64,000 bases of DNA from Gordonia terrae (lineage in GTDB: Bacteria > Actinomycetota > Actinomycetes > Mycobacteriales > Mycobacteriaceae), in the NCBI RefSeq assembly GCF_001698225.1, contig NZ_CP016594.1, forward strand, positions 4,464,001 to 4,528,000. Direction: 5' to 3'. The position numbers and the translations under genes were made by a program. Numbering within the stretch: position 1 is the first letter of the stretch; every line of letters starts with the position of its first letter. Of this stretch, positions 26,256-34,748 are shown in pieces. Under the pieces are notes generated by a model. That model searched no databases. It saw nothing but the letters and a program-made list of their open reading frames with translations, and was not told where the DNA came from.

Positions 26256-27230
26256 TCAGTCACCGATCTTGACGACCGCTTTGCCCAGGATCCGCCCTTC
26301 GGCCAGATCGGTCAACGCCTCGGGCAGCTGATCGAGCGTGTAGGTCACATTCACCTGCGGGGACATGCCGTCGGCGATCATCTGGGACAGCTCCTCGTGC
26401 AGGGTCGCGGGGAGGTTCAGCTCCGGGTGCGTGCGCACGTATTCGCCCCACGCGGCACCCACGACCGCGATGTTGCGGAACAGGACGCGGTTGAGTTTGA
26501 CGGTCGGGATACCGCCCGCCGCGAAGCCGACCACCACGTACCGGCCGTCGGGCGCCACCTGGCGCAACGCCTCGTCGAACACCTCGCCGCCGGACGGATC
26601 GATCATCACGTCGACGCCCTTGGGGAAGATCTCCTTGAGCGCGGTCCCCCAGCCCTCTTCGAGCTGGACGATCTCGTCCGCCCCGGCACTGCGCAGCAGT
26701 TCTTCGGCGCCTTTGCGGTGGACGATCGCGACGACCTTTGCGCCGAGTGCCTTGGCGACCATGATCGACGCGGTGCCGACCCCACCGGCAGCACCGAGCA
26801 CTCCCACGACCTCACCTTTCTGGAGGTGGGCGCGGGTCTTCAACGCGAACAGGGCCGTCTGATAGTTGATGCCCATCGCCGAGCCCTGTTCGAAGCTCAG
26901 CCCCTCCGGCAGCGGGAGCAGCTGTTCGGGTGCGGCCGCGACCTGTTCGGCGAAGCCCCCCACGATCGACGCGACGAGGACCTTGTCGCCGACCTTCACC
27001 GTCGATCCCTCGGGCGCCGAGCGCACCACCCCGGCCACCTCGGTTCCGGGCGTGAACGGAGTGGGGACGCGGAGCTGATACTTGCCCTGGCTCATCAGGA
27101 CATCGGGGAAACACACCCCGCATGACTTCACATCGACGAGGACCTGACCGTCGGCGGGTACAGGGTCCGGGACGTCTTTCAGTTCGAGTCCGGAGGGGCC
27201 TGTCTCTGCATTGAGTACCTGAGCTTTCAT
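26256..27230 (-). CDS. NADPH:quinone oxidoreductase family protein
   Basis: A 324-residue medium-chain oxidoreductase of the quinone oxidoreductase branch. The N-terminal GroES-like domain has the CGVCFPDVL segment but lacks the structural-zinc cysteine cluster; the cofactor motif is LGAAGGVGTAS near 142-152. It likely reduces a quinone or enoyl substrate with NADPH. ATG 27230 is preferred because AGGGTGAG lies 7 nt upstream; GTG 27239 would add three residues. It is divergent from the methyltransferase at 27281. Confidence 0.9.
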   Translation of the reverse strand: MKAQVLNAETGPSGLELKDVPDPVPADGQVLVDVKSCGVCFPDVLMSQGKYQLRVPTPFTPGTEVAGVVRSAPEGSTVKVGDKVLVASIVGGFAEQVAAAPEQLLPLPEGLSFEQGSAMGINYQTALFALKTRAHLQKGEVVGVLGAAGGVGTASIMVAKALGAKVVAIVHRKGAEELLRSAGADEIVQLEEGWGTALKEIFPKGVDVMIDPSGGEVFDEALRQVAPDGRYVVVGFAAGGIPTVKLNRVLFRNIAVVGAAWGEYVRTHPELNLPATLHEELSQMIADGMSPQVNVTYTLDQLPEALTDLAEGRILGKAVVKIGD

Positions 27231-27280
27231 ACGGCTCACCCTACGCGGCGGCGCTCACAGACCCGATAGGATCTGGTGCC

Positions 27281-28006
27281 ATGTCACACCCCACGGCCCA
27301 GCTGCCGAGCGCACCGTCCCCCGAACGCCTCCGAGTCGCCGAGGAGGCCCCCGGCTTCATGCCGCTCGACGAGGCGCAGACACTGTTCGAGATCGCCGGA
27401 GATTATCTGTCGCAACCGGATTCGACGAAGGTCGGCGTCGAGATCGGTACGTACTGCGGCAAGTCGACGGTGTTCCTCGGTTCCGCGGGCGAGGCGCACG
27501 ACGCCGTCATCGTGACCGTCGATCACCATCGCGGTTCCGAGGAGCACCAGCCCGGGTGGGAGTACCACGACGAATCGCTCGTCGACGCGCACACCGGCAC
27601 GCTGGACACCTCGGCACGCTTCCGCCGCACCATGTTCGACGCCGGGCTCGACCAGACCGTGGTGGGGGTGCTGGCACCGTCGACGGTCGCGGCGAAGGTC
27701 TGGGGCAAGCCGGCCGACTTCGTGTTCATCGACGGCGGCCACAGCATGGAGGCCGCACAGAACGACCTCGACGGATGGGCGCCATGGGTTCGCATCGGCG
27801 GCGCCCTGCTCATCCACGACGTCTTCCCCGACCCGGCCGACGGCGGGCGGCCGCCGTACGAGATCTACTGCCAGGCACTGGAAACCGGACAGTTCACCGA
27901 GGTCAGGGTCGAGGGATCGCTGCGCGTCCTGCGTCGCGATTCGGGTGACGTCGGTGCGCCCTTCGAGACGCCCTCCGCAAGCTCCGGGCTCCTCAGGGAG
28001 CAGTAA
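27281..28006 (+). CDS. Class I SAM-dependent methyltransferase (Methyltransf_24 type)
   Basis: A 241-residue methyltransferase-fold protein. The SAM-binding glycine motif is VGVEIGTYCGKST, followed by the acidic loop (VTVDHHRG) and the ADFVFIDGGHS segment characteristic of the caffeoyl-CoA/cephalosporin-type subgroup, with LIHDVFPD after it. The substrate is unknown. The last 15 or so residues are encoded by a copy of the dispersed palindromic repeat (27959-28003), so the C-terminus appears to have been replaced or extended by the repeat. Confidence 0.88.
   Translation: MSHPTAQLPSAPSPERLRVAEEAPGFMPLDEAQTLFEIAGDYLSQPDSTKVGVEIGTYCGKSTVFLGSAGEAHDAVIVTVDHHRGSEEHQPGWEYHDESLVDAHTGTLDTSARFRRTMFDAGLDQTVVGVLAPSTVAAKVWGKPADFVFIDGGHSMEAAQNDLDGWAPWVRIGGALLIHDVFPDPADGGRPPYEIYCQALETGQFTEVRVEGSLRVLRRDSGDVGAPFETPSASSGLLREQ
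27959..28003. repeat. Copy of the dispersed palindromic repeat inside the 3' end of a CDS
   Basis: The segment starts with CCCTTCGAGACGCCCTC and ends with CTCCTCAGGGAGCA, the same two ends as the element at 1253-1334 but with a shortened centre. It is read in frame as the C-terminus of the methyltransferase and the TAA stop follows immediately. The copy is diverged, which suggests an old insertion. Confidence 0.65.
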
Positions 28007-28047
28007 AAGCACCCGCGAGCTCCGAGAGGAGCGGGGCCCGGCGGCGG

Positions 28048-28806
28048 CTACGAGTCGCCGGCGAGCGCCCGCACCTTGCCCAGCACGTCGGGATAGCGCT
28101 TCAGGTGCGCACCACCGTTGACGTCGAACGCGGCGCCGGTGATCCATCGCGTCTTGTCGGAGGCGAGAAATGCGATGGCGTCGGCGATCTCGGACGTCTC
28201 ACCGCTGCGGCCCAGCGGGGTGTTGTCGAGATAGTCCTCGGTGAGTCCCGGGACGAAACCGATCCCCTCGGTCAGCGGGGTCATCACCAGTCCCGGTGAC
28301 ACCGCGTTGACCCGGACCCCACGCTCGGCGAGTTCGAGGGCGGCGACCTCGACGAGCATCAGCACACCGGCTTTCGAGGCGCAGTACGCGCCCATCCCCG
28401 CACCGGGTTGCCGACCGTTGAGCGAGGCGATGCAGGTGATCGACCCACCGTCGACGATCCGTCGGCCGGCGTGTTTGACCACCAGGAACGTTCCGGTGAG
28501 ACAGACGTCGACGGTGTGGCGCCACGCACTCAATTCGAGGTCGGTGAGCGGTCCGGGGTCGGAGAGGCCGGCACAGTTCACCGCGGTGTCGAACTCGCCC
28601 GCATCCTCGAAAACGGCTGCGACCGAGTCCTCGTCGGTGACGTCCAGCCGGACCGCGCGCACCGCATCGCCTCGTTCGGCGGCGACCGCCTCGGCGCGCA
28701 CGAGGTCGACGTCGGCGACGACCACCTCTGAACCGGCGTCGACCAACGCATCGACGGTGGCGAGGCCGATACCCGAGGCGCCGCCGACGACGATCGCCCG
28801 ACTCAT
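28048..28806 (-). CDS. SDR family oxidoreductase
   Basis: A 252-residue short-chain dehydrogenase. GGASGIG near 8-14 is the cofactor motif, NCAG the structural strand, and catalytic residues are Ser in CIASLNG and Tyr/Lys in YCASK. The C-terminal WITGAAFDVNGG fits the family. The ATG at 28806 overlaps the hydrolase stop (ATGA). It is the last gene of an operon FMO-hydrolase-SDR, an order that resembles the mycobacterial mymA locus (monooxygenase, LipR, SDR). It probably oxidises an alcohol released by the hydrolase. Confidence 0.92.
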   Translation of the reverse strand: MSRAIVVGGASGIGLATVDALVDAGSEVVVADVDLVRAEAVAAERGDAVRAVRLDVTDEDSVAAVFEDAGEFDTAVNCAGLSDPGPLTDLELSAWRHTVDVCLTGTFLVVKHAGRRIVDGGSITCIASLNGRQPGAGMGAYCASKAGVLMLVEVAALELAERGVRVNAVSPGLVMTPLTEGIGFVPGLTEDYLDNTPLGRSGETSEIADAIAFLASDKTRWITGAAFDVNGGAHLKRYPDVLGKVRALAGDS

Positions 28807-29756
28807 CGGGCCCCGGCCTCGACGGGGTGGCCCTTGGTGACCAGATGCCGTGTCAGGAAACCGATCTCGTGCTTGACGCAGGGTTCGAACCAGTCGTTCC
28901 CGGCGAACACGTCGAAGTGGTCGCACGGGTAGTGCCGCACCTCGGCGCGTGCCTTGAAGGCCGTCTTCGACGCGGCGTATGGCGGTGCGACGGAGTCGAA
29001 GTCGGCGATCTGGAACAGCACCGGAGCGGAGACCCGATGCGCATACTTGTCCGCGCGGAAGCCCCCGATCTCCAGGCCGACCGAGGCGTCGACCTCGTTG
29101 CGCCAGGACGGGCCGGCAATCGCCTGGTAGCTCTCCTGATAACCGGGCGCCGTCAGCGCGGCGCCGGTGTCGCCGGGTTGCCCCACGACTCGCATCATCC
29201 TCGGGGCACGTCCGAGGCGTCGCGACACCGCACTGGCCACCGCGGTCGCGGTCGACTTCGCGATCGCCGCCCCGCCGTTCTGCGCGTAGGCGACCCGGCC
29301 GGCGGCCGGCCCGTTCACGAAGGGGATGACGGAGATGACCGCGGCAACGTCATCGCGGTCCGCGGCCACGGTCAGTGCATGGCCACCGGACTGCGAGACA
29401 CCCCACAGGATGATCCGACCGGGATCGACGCCCGGCTGTTTCTTCGCGGCCACGATCGCGGCACGGTAGTCATCGGCCTGACGTTCCAACGAGATCTGTT
29501 GCCGTGGTTCTCCTCCCGACAACCCGAAGCCGCGATAGTCGAACGCCAGCACCGCCAGGCCCGCCTCGGCGAAGCGCTGGGCGTAGGGGCCCAGACCGGA
29601 GTCCTTGGTCCCGGCGAAGCCATGGGCCATCACGACGACGGGCCGTGTGCCGTCGACCTCGAAGGGCGACTCGGCCGCGCCCGGGAAGAACCAGGCGTCG
29701 CACTCGGCGTCCGACGAGGAGAAGCGCACGGTGGTCGCACCGTCCGGTGTGTTCAT
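28803..29756 (-). CDS. Alpha/beta hydrolase (dienelactone hydrolase-like)
   Basis: A 317-residue serine hydrolase. VVVMAHGFAGTKD near 43-55 gives the oxyanion loop, the nucleophile elbow is WGVSQSGG, and HYPCDHFDVF near the C-terminus carries the catalytic His; an Asp in FQIADFDSVAPP is the likely acid. It overlaps its neighbours on both sides by ATGA, so the operon is tightly coupled. Following an FMO/Baeyer-Villiger-type enzyme, it could hydrolyse an ester or lactone product. Confidence 0.9.
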   Translation of the reverse strand: MNTPDGATTVRFSSSDAECDAWFFPGAAESPFEVDGTRPVVVMAHGFAGTKDSGLGPYAQRFAEAGLAVLAFDYRGFGLSGGEPRQQISLERQADDYRAAIVAAKKQPGVDPGRIILWGVSQSGGHALTVAADRDDVAAVISVIPFVNGPAAGRVAYAQNGGAAIAKSTATAVASAVSRRLGRAPRMMRVVGQPGDTGAALTAPGYQESYQAIAGPSWRNEVDASVGLEIGGFRADKYAHRVSAPVLFQIADFDSVAPPYAASKTAFKARAEVRHYPCDHFDVFAGNDWFEPCVKHEIGFLTRHLVTKGHPVEAGAR

Positions 29757-31129
29757 GCCGAGGCTCCCTTCGAGACCAGTTCGGAAGCGACGCCGGCCCA
29801 TTCGGTCGGCCCCTGCTGTTCGGCCCGGCGGATACCCGCCGGGATCTCCTTGGTCCGCATGTTGTGTTCGTACAGATAGTGATCGAGCTGCTGGGTGTGC
29901 CGCGGCCGATCGAGCATGTGGCCGGTGTAGTACTGCATGTCGGCCTCGATCGTCTGCCGCATCTCCGGCACCGACGGGAGCCGGTAGTGCCCCGTGGCGT
30001 AGGCCCCGATCAGACGGGCCTGACATTCCACGAACGGGAACAGCGTCGGGACCGCCTGCGCGAAACCGGCGAAGACGAGGTCGTCGATCCCCGGATAGAA
30101 CATCCGCTTGTACAGATCGATGCGATTGTCCGGGGCGCTGATGAAGTCGGGATCGAAGAACGGGAAGGTGATGTTGTATCCCGTTGCGTAGATGATGATG
30201 TCGAAATCGTCGGAGGTGCCGTCGTCGAAGTGGACCGTCGAGCCGTCGAATCGGTTGATGTTGGGCTTGGGGATGACATCACCGGAGCCGAGCCGGAGCG
30301 GCAGCTCGACCGACTGGGTCGGATGCGCTTCGAAGAACTTGTGATTGGGCGTCGGTAGTCCGTAGTCCTCGGGACGCCCTGCCGTCACCGGTTGCATGAC
30401 CTGGACGAACTTCCGCTGCCACGACGTGGGCAGGTACGGCGTCGACCGGTAGTACTTGTCGGCCGGCTTGCCGCCGAAGTACTTCGGGACGATCCATGCA
30501 CCCGACCGCGTGGACAGGGTCAGCTTGTTGTCCAGTGCCTTCGACGACAGCTCGACGGCGATGTCGGCCGCGCTGTTGCCGAGTCCGACCACCAGGATGC
30601 GCTTGCCCATGAAGTCGTGCGGGGTGCGCGGGTCGATGTAGTGATGGGCGTGCATCTCGATGCCGTCGAACTCGCCCGGGAAGTCCGGCCACCGGGGGTC
30701 CCAGTGGTGCCCGTTGGCGACGACGAGCAGATCGAACCGGCGTCGCTCGCCCTGCTGGGTCTGCAGTTCCCAGCCGCCGCCGTCGAGTCGGGTCGCGTGT
30801 TCGATGCCGTTGGTGAACTCGATCGACGAGTAGAGGTCGAAGGCCTCCGCGTACGAGTCGAGATAGGCCTTCACCTGGGTGTGGTGCGGGAAGTCCGGGT
30901 ACTCGTCGGGCATCGGGAAGTCCCGGAACGACAGTTGGTGCTTGGAGGTGTCGATGTGCAACGAGCGGTATGCGCTGCTGTGGCCGTTCGGATTGCCGAA
31001 CGCCCAGTTCCCGCCGACCCGGTCGGAACTCTCGAAGCATGTGTACGGAACGCCGTAATCGGTGAGCATCTTGCCTGCGGTCAGACCGCTGATGCCGGCC
31101 CCGATGATCGCGGTGGTTGGTAAAGGCAC
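29753..31129 (-). CDS. Flavin-containing monooxygenase (FMO/Baeyer-Villiger type)
   Basis: A 458-residue NADPH-dependent flavoprotein. The FAD motif IIGAGISG is at 8-15, the FMO fingerprint appears as FDGIEMHAHHY (an FxGxxxHxxxY-type motif), and the NADPH motif VVGLGNSAAD follows. Start is GTG 31129 with GAGGGGGCA just upstream. It may oxygenate a ketone, sulfide or amine; the hydrolase and SDR downstream favour ketone to ester chemistry, as proposed for the mymA operon. Expression is probably controlled by the TetR gene in the opposite orientation. Confidence 0.92.
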   Translation of the reverse strand: MPLPTTAIIGAGISGLTAGKMLTDYGVPYTCFESSDRVGGNWAFGNPNGHSSAYRSLHIDTSKHQLSFRDFPMPDEYPDFPHHTQVKAYLDSYAEAFDLYSSIEFTNGIEHATRLDGGGWELQTQQGERRRFDLLVVANGHHWDPRWPDFPGEFDGIEMHAHHYIDPRTPHDFMGKRILVVGLGNSAADIAVELSSKALDNKLTLSTRSGAWIVPKYFGGKPADKYYRSTPYLPTSWQRKFVQVMQPVTAGRPEDYGLPTPNHKFFEAHPTQSVELPLRLGSGDVIPKPNINRFDGSTVHFDDGTSDDFDIIIYATGYNITFPFFDPDFISAPDNRIDLYKRMFYPGIDDLVFAGFAQAVPTLFPFVECQARLIGAYATGHYRLPSVPEMRQTIEADMQYYTGHMLDRPRHTQQLDHYLYEHNMRTKEIPAGIRRAEQQGPTEWAGVASELVSKGASA

Positions 31130-31182
31130 ACTGCCCCCTCGTCGGACACGTCGTTGGTTCGGTCGTATGGGTCTCGGTCATG

Positions 31183-31214
31183 CGTGTAGACACATTCTGG
31201 TTTGTGTCTACACG
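31183..31214. promoter_or_regulatory. Inverted repeat operator between FMO operon and TetR gene
   Basis: CGTGTAGACACA (31183-31194) and TGTGTCTACACG (31203-31214) are perfect 12-bp arms with an 8-bp centre. A second shorter palindrome, GTGTACAC, follows near 31228. The location in the 200-bp divergent gap makes it the likely binding site of the adjacent TetR protein, controlling both directions. Confidence 0.75.
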
Positions 31215-31329
31215 ATGCGACGTATCGTGTACACAGAATCCGCGAACTGTCTACGACGCCGTCGTCCGTTCGCCGGAACCGCCGACGAGTACGCAGCAAT
31301 GCGCGCAGACCGTGACCGCAGGAGTGTCC

Positions 31330-31932
31330 GTGACCGAAGCCCCGACCACCACGGTCCAGGACCGCCTACTCGATGCGACGGAGAAGCTGCTCGCCGACAA
31401 GGGGATTCGCGCGACGACGATGCAGCAGGTGGCCGAGACGGCCGGGGTCTCGCGCGCGTGGCTCTATCGGCACTATCCCGACAAACCGTCCATGATCGGT
31501 GCCACCATCGTGCGCCTCACCGAGTCCTTCTGGCGGGACGCACGCGCCGAACTCGACGGGATCGACGACTTCGCGGGCCGGCTCACTGCCGGTGTGCGGA
31601 TCGGCCGCGGCGCGTACGACGACCCCGGAACCCTGCTCATGCGGCTGCGCACCGACGAACCGACCGAGTTCGCCGAATGCGCCGGCGTGGGCGTCGTCAA
31701 GCTCGTCCCCGACCTCGCCGCGTTCTGGTTCCCGTTCGTCGAGCACGCCGCGCACCGGGGCGAGATCCATCCGGGTCATGACCTGCGCGAGGTGTCCGAA
31801 TGGGTTGCCCGCGTGCTGATCAGCCTGGGTACGTCGCCGGGTGAGACCGTCGACATCGACGACGCATCCCAGGTCCGACGACACCTCGAGGTCTTCATCC
31901 TCCCCGGGTTCCGCACCGATCCACGCCACTGA
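31330..31932 (+). CDS. TetR family transcriptional regulator
   Basis: A 200-residue repressor. The N-terminal helix-turn-helix is typical: RLLDATEKLLADKG, then TTMQQVAETAGVSRAWLYRHYPDKPSM. The C-terminal ligand domain is diverged as usual. Start is GTG 31330 with AGGAG five nucleotides upstream; GTG 31324 is less well placed. It is divergent from the FMO-hydrolase-SDR operon and probably represses it through the inverted repeat at 31183-31214. Confidence 0.92.
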   Translation: MTEAPTTTVQDRLLDATEKLLADKGIRATTMQQVAETAGVSRAWLYRHYPDKPSMIGATIVRLTESFWRDARAELDGIDDFAGRLTAGVRIGRGAYDDPGTLLMRLRTDEPTEFAECAGVGVVKLVPDLAAFWFPFVEHAAHRGEIHPGHDLREVSEWVARVLISLGTSPGETVDIDDASQVRRHLEVFILPGFRTDPRH

Positions 31933-31982
31933 CCGCGTCCGAGCCCCGGTCCTCCTCTGGTCTGAGTGACGCCGATCACCTA

Positions 31983-31997
31983 GACTGGTGTCCAGTC
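31983..31997. promoter_or_regulatory. Palindromic site upstream of LLM oxidoreductase
   Basis: GACTGG-TGT-CCAGTC is a perfect 6-bp inverted repeat with a 3-bp centre. TAGACT just before and within it could be a -10 hexamer, so a bound protein would block transcription of the gene at 32046. A second GC-rich hairpin (CGGCCGCCC/GGGCGGCCG, 32005-32023) lies in the presumed leader. Confidence 0.4.
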
Positions 31998-32045
31998 AAC
32001 CGTCCGGCCGCCCCGGGCGGCCGAACGACGCCGTCGGAGGGCACC

Positions 32046-32903
32046 ATGGATTTCGGGATAGTGCAGTTCACCAGTGATCGCGGATTGAAGCCGCACGTCC
32101 TCGCCCCACTCATCGAGGACGCGGGATTCGCTTCCTACTACGTTCCCGAACACGGGCACATCCCCACCAGGCGCGACGCGGCGCACCCGCGCACCGGTGA
32201 CGAGACCCTGCCCGACGAGCGGTACATGCGCACGCTCGACCCGTGGACATCGCTGGCCGCCGCCGCCGCGGTCACCGAACGCATCCGTCTGGCCACGGCG
32301 GTCGCCCTTCCGGTGCAATCGGATCCGATCACGCTGGCCAAGACCATCGCGACCCTCGATCACCTCTCGAACGGACGGGTGACCCTCGGCGTCGGATTCG
32401 GCTGGAATCTCGACGAACTCGCGGACCACAACGTGCCGCCGAAGCGCCGGCGCACCATGCTGCGCGAGTACCTCGAGGCGATGTCGACGCTGTGGTCGGA
32501 GGAAGAAGCCGAATACGACGGCGAATTCGTGCAATTCGGTCCCAGCTGGGCGTGGCCCAAGTCGACCCAGGCGCACATCCCGGTCCAGGTGGGTGCGGCG
32601 GGCAACGAGAAGAACTTCAAGTGGATCGCGCGCAGCGCGGACGGCTGGATCACCACCCCGGGCGAGGAGGACATCGAGGGTTCGGTGTCGCTGCTCAAGC
32701 AGATCTGGGCCGACGCGGGCCGCACCGGCGATCCCGAGATCGTCGTCCTCGACTTCCGACCGGTTCCCGAGAAACTCGAGAAGTGGCGCGAGATCGGTGT
32801 CACGACAGTGCTGTACGGCCTGCCCGACGACTCGGTGGAGCGCGCGACCGGGTATCTCGTGAAACTCGCGGGAAAGTTGGGTATCGCTCCGGCAGTCGTG
32901 TAG
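32046..32903 (+). CDS. LLM-class F420-dependent oxidoreductase
   Basis: A 285-residue luciferase-like protein with the TIM-barrel order of actinobacterial F420-dependent enzymes: ESYYVPEH-type strand (here FASYYVPEHGHIP), TERIRLATAVALP, HLSNGRVTLGVGFGWN, and IPVQVGAAG. The ATG follows GGAGGGCACC. Coenzyme F420 use is inferred from the subfamily; FMN use is not excluded. It stands alone between the TetR gene and the thiamine operon. Confidence 0.88.
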   Translation: MDFGIVQFTSDRGLKPHVLAPLIEDAGFASYYVPEHGHIPTRRDAAHPRTGDETLPDERYMRTLDPWTSLAAAAAVTERIRLATAVALPVQSDPITLAKTIATLDHLSNGRVTLGVGFGWNLDELADHNVPPKRRRTMLREYLEAMSTLWSEEEAEYDGEFVQFGPSWAWPKSTQAHIPVQVGAAGNEKNFKWIARSADGWITTPGEEDIEGSVSLLKQIWADAGRTGDPEIVVLDFRPVPEKLEKWREIGVTTVLYGLPDDSVERATGYLVKLAGKLGIAPAVV

Positions 32904-32936
32904 AGGCCCGAATCCCTCTGCTAGCCTGGTTGCGTT

Positions 32937-33013
32937 CTGACACGGGGTGCTCCGCGACTGCGGGGCTGAGATGAGACCCGAGAACCTGTCCAGGTAATGC
33001 TGACGAAGGGATG
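32937..33013 (+). promoter_or_regulatory. TPP riboswitch (THI element)
   Basis: The thiamine pyrophosphate aptamer core is clear: ACGGGGTGC at 32942, GGGGCTGAGATGAGACCC (32962-32979, P2/P3 with the CUGAGA motif), AGAACCTGTCCAGGTAATG (helices P4/P5) and the closing CTGACGAAGGGA. The terminal GAAGGGA also forms the ribosome binding site of the tenA gene, whose ATG is at 33016, so TPP binding would hide the RBS and shut off translation. No separate terminator is visible. Confidence 0.95.
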
Positions 33014-33015
33014 TC

Positions 33016-33726
33016 ATGTCTTTGCATGCGCACACGCCGGATCCCGGCCGCTTCACCGACCACCTGTGGGAACAGACGACAGCTCTGCGAGCGTCGATCG
33101 ACGATCTCGAATTCCTGCACCGCCTCGGAGACGGCACGCTGCCCCTCGAGGTGTTCCGCACCTACCTGGAGCAGGACTCGCTGTACCTGGCCGGGTACTC
33201 GAAAGCGCTCGCGATCCTGGCGTCGAAGTCGCCCGATCCGCAGACCGCGGCGTTCTGGGCGGACTCGTCGTCGACGGCGGCCACCGTCGAGGTCGCCCTG
33301 CACGGCGACCTGCTCGGGGGCGGCCAGTTGCCGCCGCGGCAGGGTGAGCCCGAGCCGTCGACCGCGTGCCTGGCCTATGTGTCCTACCTGATCGCCACCG
33401 CAGCGACCGAGTCGTACGCGGTCGGCGCCGCCGCGGCGCTGCCCTGCTTCTGGATCTACGCCGACGTCGGCCGTGGACTGGCGGCGAGCGCCGCCGAGGT
33501 CCTCGCCGCCGACCCGAAGCACCCGTATGCCCAGTGGGTGACCACCTACGACGCCCCGGAGTTCCAGGAATCCGCCGCCCGGGCAAGGGAACTGGTGGAT
33601 GCGGCCGCGGCGTCGGCCGGCGCGCCGGAACAGGCTGCGATGTCCGCGGCGTTCACCATCGCCACCCGGTATGAGCTCATGTTCTGGGACACCGCGCTGA
33701 ACCCCTACGCATGGCCCGCCGCATGA
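33016..33726 (+). CDS. tenA: TenA family thiaminase II / aminopyrimidine aminohydrolase
   Basis: A 236-residue all-helical TenA protein that salvages the aminopyrimidine half of degraded thiamine to give HMP. The catalytic cysteine is Cys144 in ALPCFWIYADVG, placing it in the TenA class with an active-site Cys. The segment YVSYLIATAATESYAVG supplies the conserved Tyr/Glu residues. It lies directly behind a TPP riboswitch and overlaps the binding-protein gene, so import and salvage are coregulated by thiamine level. Confidence 0.93.
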   Translation: MSLHAHTPDPGRFTDHLWEQTTALRASIDDLEFLHRLGDGTLPLEVFRTYLEQDSLYLAGYSKALAILASKSPDPQTAAFWADSSSTAATVEVALHGDLLGGGQLPPRQGEPEPSTACLAYVSYLIATAATESYAVGAAAALPCFWIYADVGRGLAASAAEVLAADPKHPYAQWVTTYDAPEFQESAARARELVDAAAASAGAPEQAAMSAAFTIATRYELMFWDTALNPYAWPAA

Positions 33727-34748
33727 CCGGCCGCGTGCGCCGCGTCCTGGCCTGCCTCGTTGCCACCGTCGCGGTGTTGTCGACGGCCACCGCGTGCGGG
33801 TCGGACACCGCCTCCGACAACACCATCCGGTTCGCGCTCGACTGGACCCCGAACACCAATCACACGGGCCTTTTCGTGGCGCAACAGCGCGGATACTTCG
33901 CCGAGTCCGGCCTGGACGTCGAGATCCTGCCCTACAACAACACCTCCGTCGACACCGTCGTGGACGCGGGGAACGCCGAATTCGGGATCAGCACCCACAG
34001 TTCGTCCACCTTCTCTCGGGCATCGGGCGCGCACACGATCTCCGTGCTGGCACCACTGCAGCGGTGGGCGACAGGTATCGGTGTCCGCGCCGACCGCGAC
34101 GACATCACGAGCCCGAAGGACCTCGACGGCAAGACCTATGCCGGGTTCGGTGACCCCGGTGAGGTGGAGACACTCAAGCGGGTGATCCGAAACGACGGCG
34201 GCACAGGTGAATTCACCTCGGTCACCCTCGGCACCTCCGCATACGAGGCCGTCTATTCCGGGAAGGCGGACTTCACCGTCTCGTATCTCGCCTGGGAGGG
34301 CATCGAGGCCGAGCACCACGGAACGCCGATGAGGTATTTCCACTATACGGACTTCGGTTTCCCGGAGGCCTACGCGATCGTCGTCGACGCCAACGAGGAC
34401 TGGCTGAACGAGAACCCGGAGCGTGCGGCGACGTTCGTACGGGCACTGCAACGCGGCTACCAGGCTGCGGCCGATGACCCGGATGCCGCCGCCCGCGACC
34501 TCATCGCCGCCAATCCGGGCGCGTTCAACGATGAGAAGCTGGTCGTCGAGAGCCAGCGGATGCTTGCCGCCCAGTACATGAAAGACGCGAACGGCCGGGT
34601 GGGCGGGCAGACGCTCGAGCAGTGGGCCGGGAACTCCGGGTTCCTCTACCGCAGTGGGCTTCTCACGGGTCCGGACGGGTCCGCGCTCACGACCGAGCCG
34701 GACTGGTCGACCTACTTCACCAATGATTACCTCGACGCGTCTCGCTAG
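33723..34748 (+). CDS. thiY: ABC transporter substrate-binding lipoprotein, thiamine-pyrimidine (ThiY/NMT1) type
   Basis: A binding protein of 341 residues with lipobox Cys near 25-29 (STATAC). The mature start TIRFALDWTPNTNHTGLFVA is the hallmark of ThiY/THI5-like proteins that bind formylaminopyrimidine (the motif is seen at about 34-53), followed by GNAEFGIST and KTYAGFGDPGEVE. The ATG at 33723 overlaps the tenA stop (ATGA); ATG 33711 would add four residues. Together with the next two genes it imports a thiamine breakdown product for TenA. Confidence 0.9.
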   Translation: MTGRVRRVLACLVATVAVLSTATACGSDTASDNTIRFALDWTPNTNHTGLFVAQQRGYFAESGLDVEILPYNNTSVDTVVDAGNAEFGISTHSSSTFSRASGAHTISVLAPLQRWATGIGVRADRDDITSPKDLDGKTYAGFGDPGEVETLKRVIRNDGGTGEFTSVTLGTSAYEAVYSGKADFTVSYLAWEGIEAEHHGTPMRYFHYTDFGFPEAYAIVVDANEDWLNENPERAATFVRALQRGYQAAADDPDAAARDLIAANPGAFNDEKLVVESQRMLAAQYMKDANGRVGGQTLEQWAGNSGFLYRSGLLTGPDGSALTTEPDWSTYFTNDYLDASR

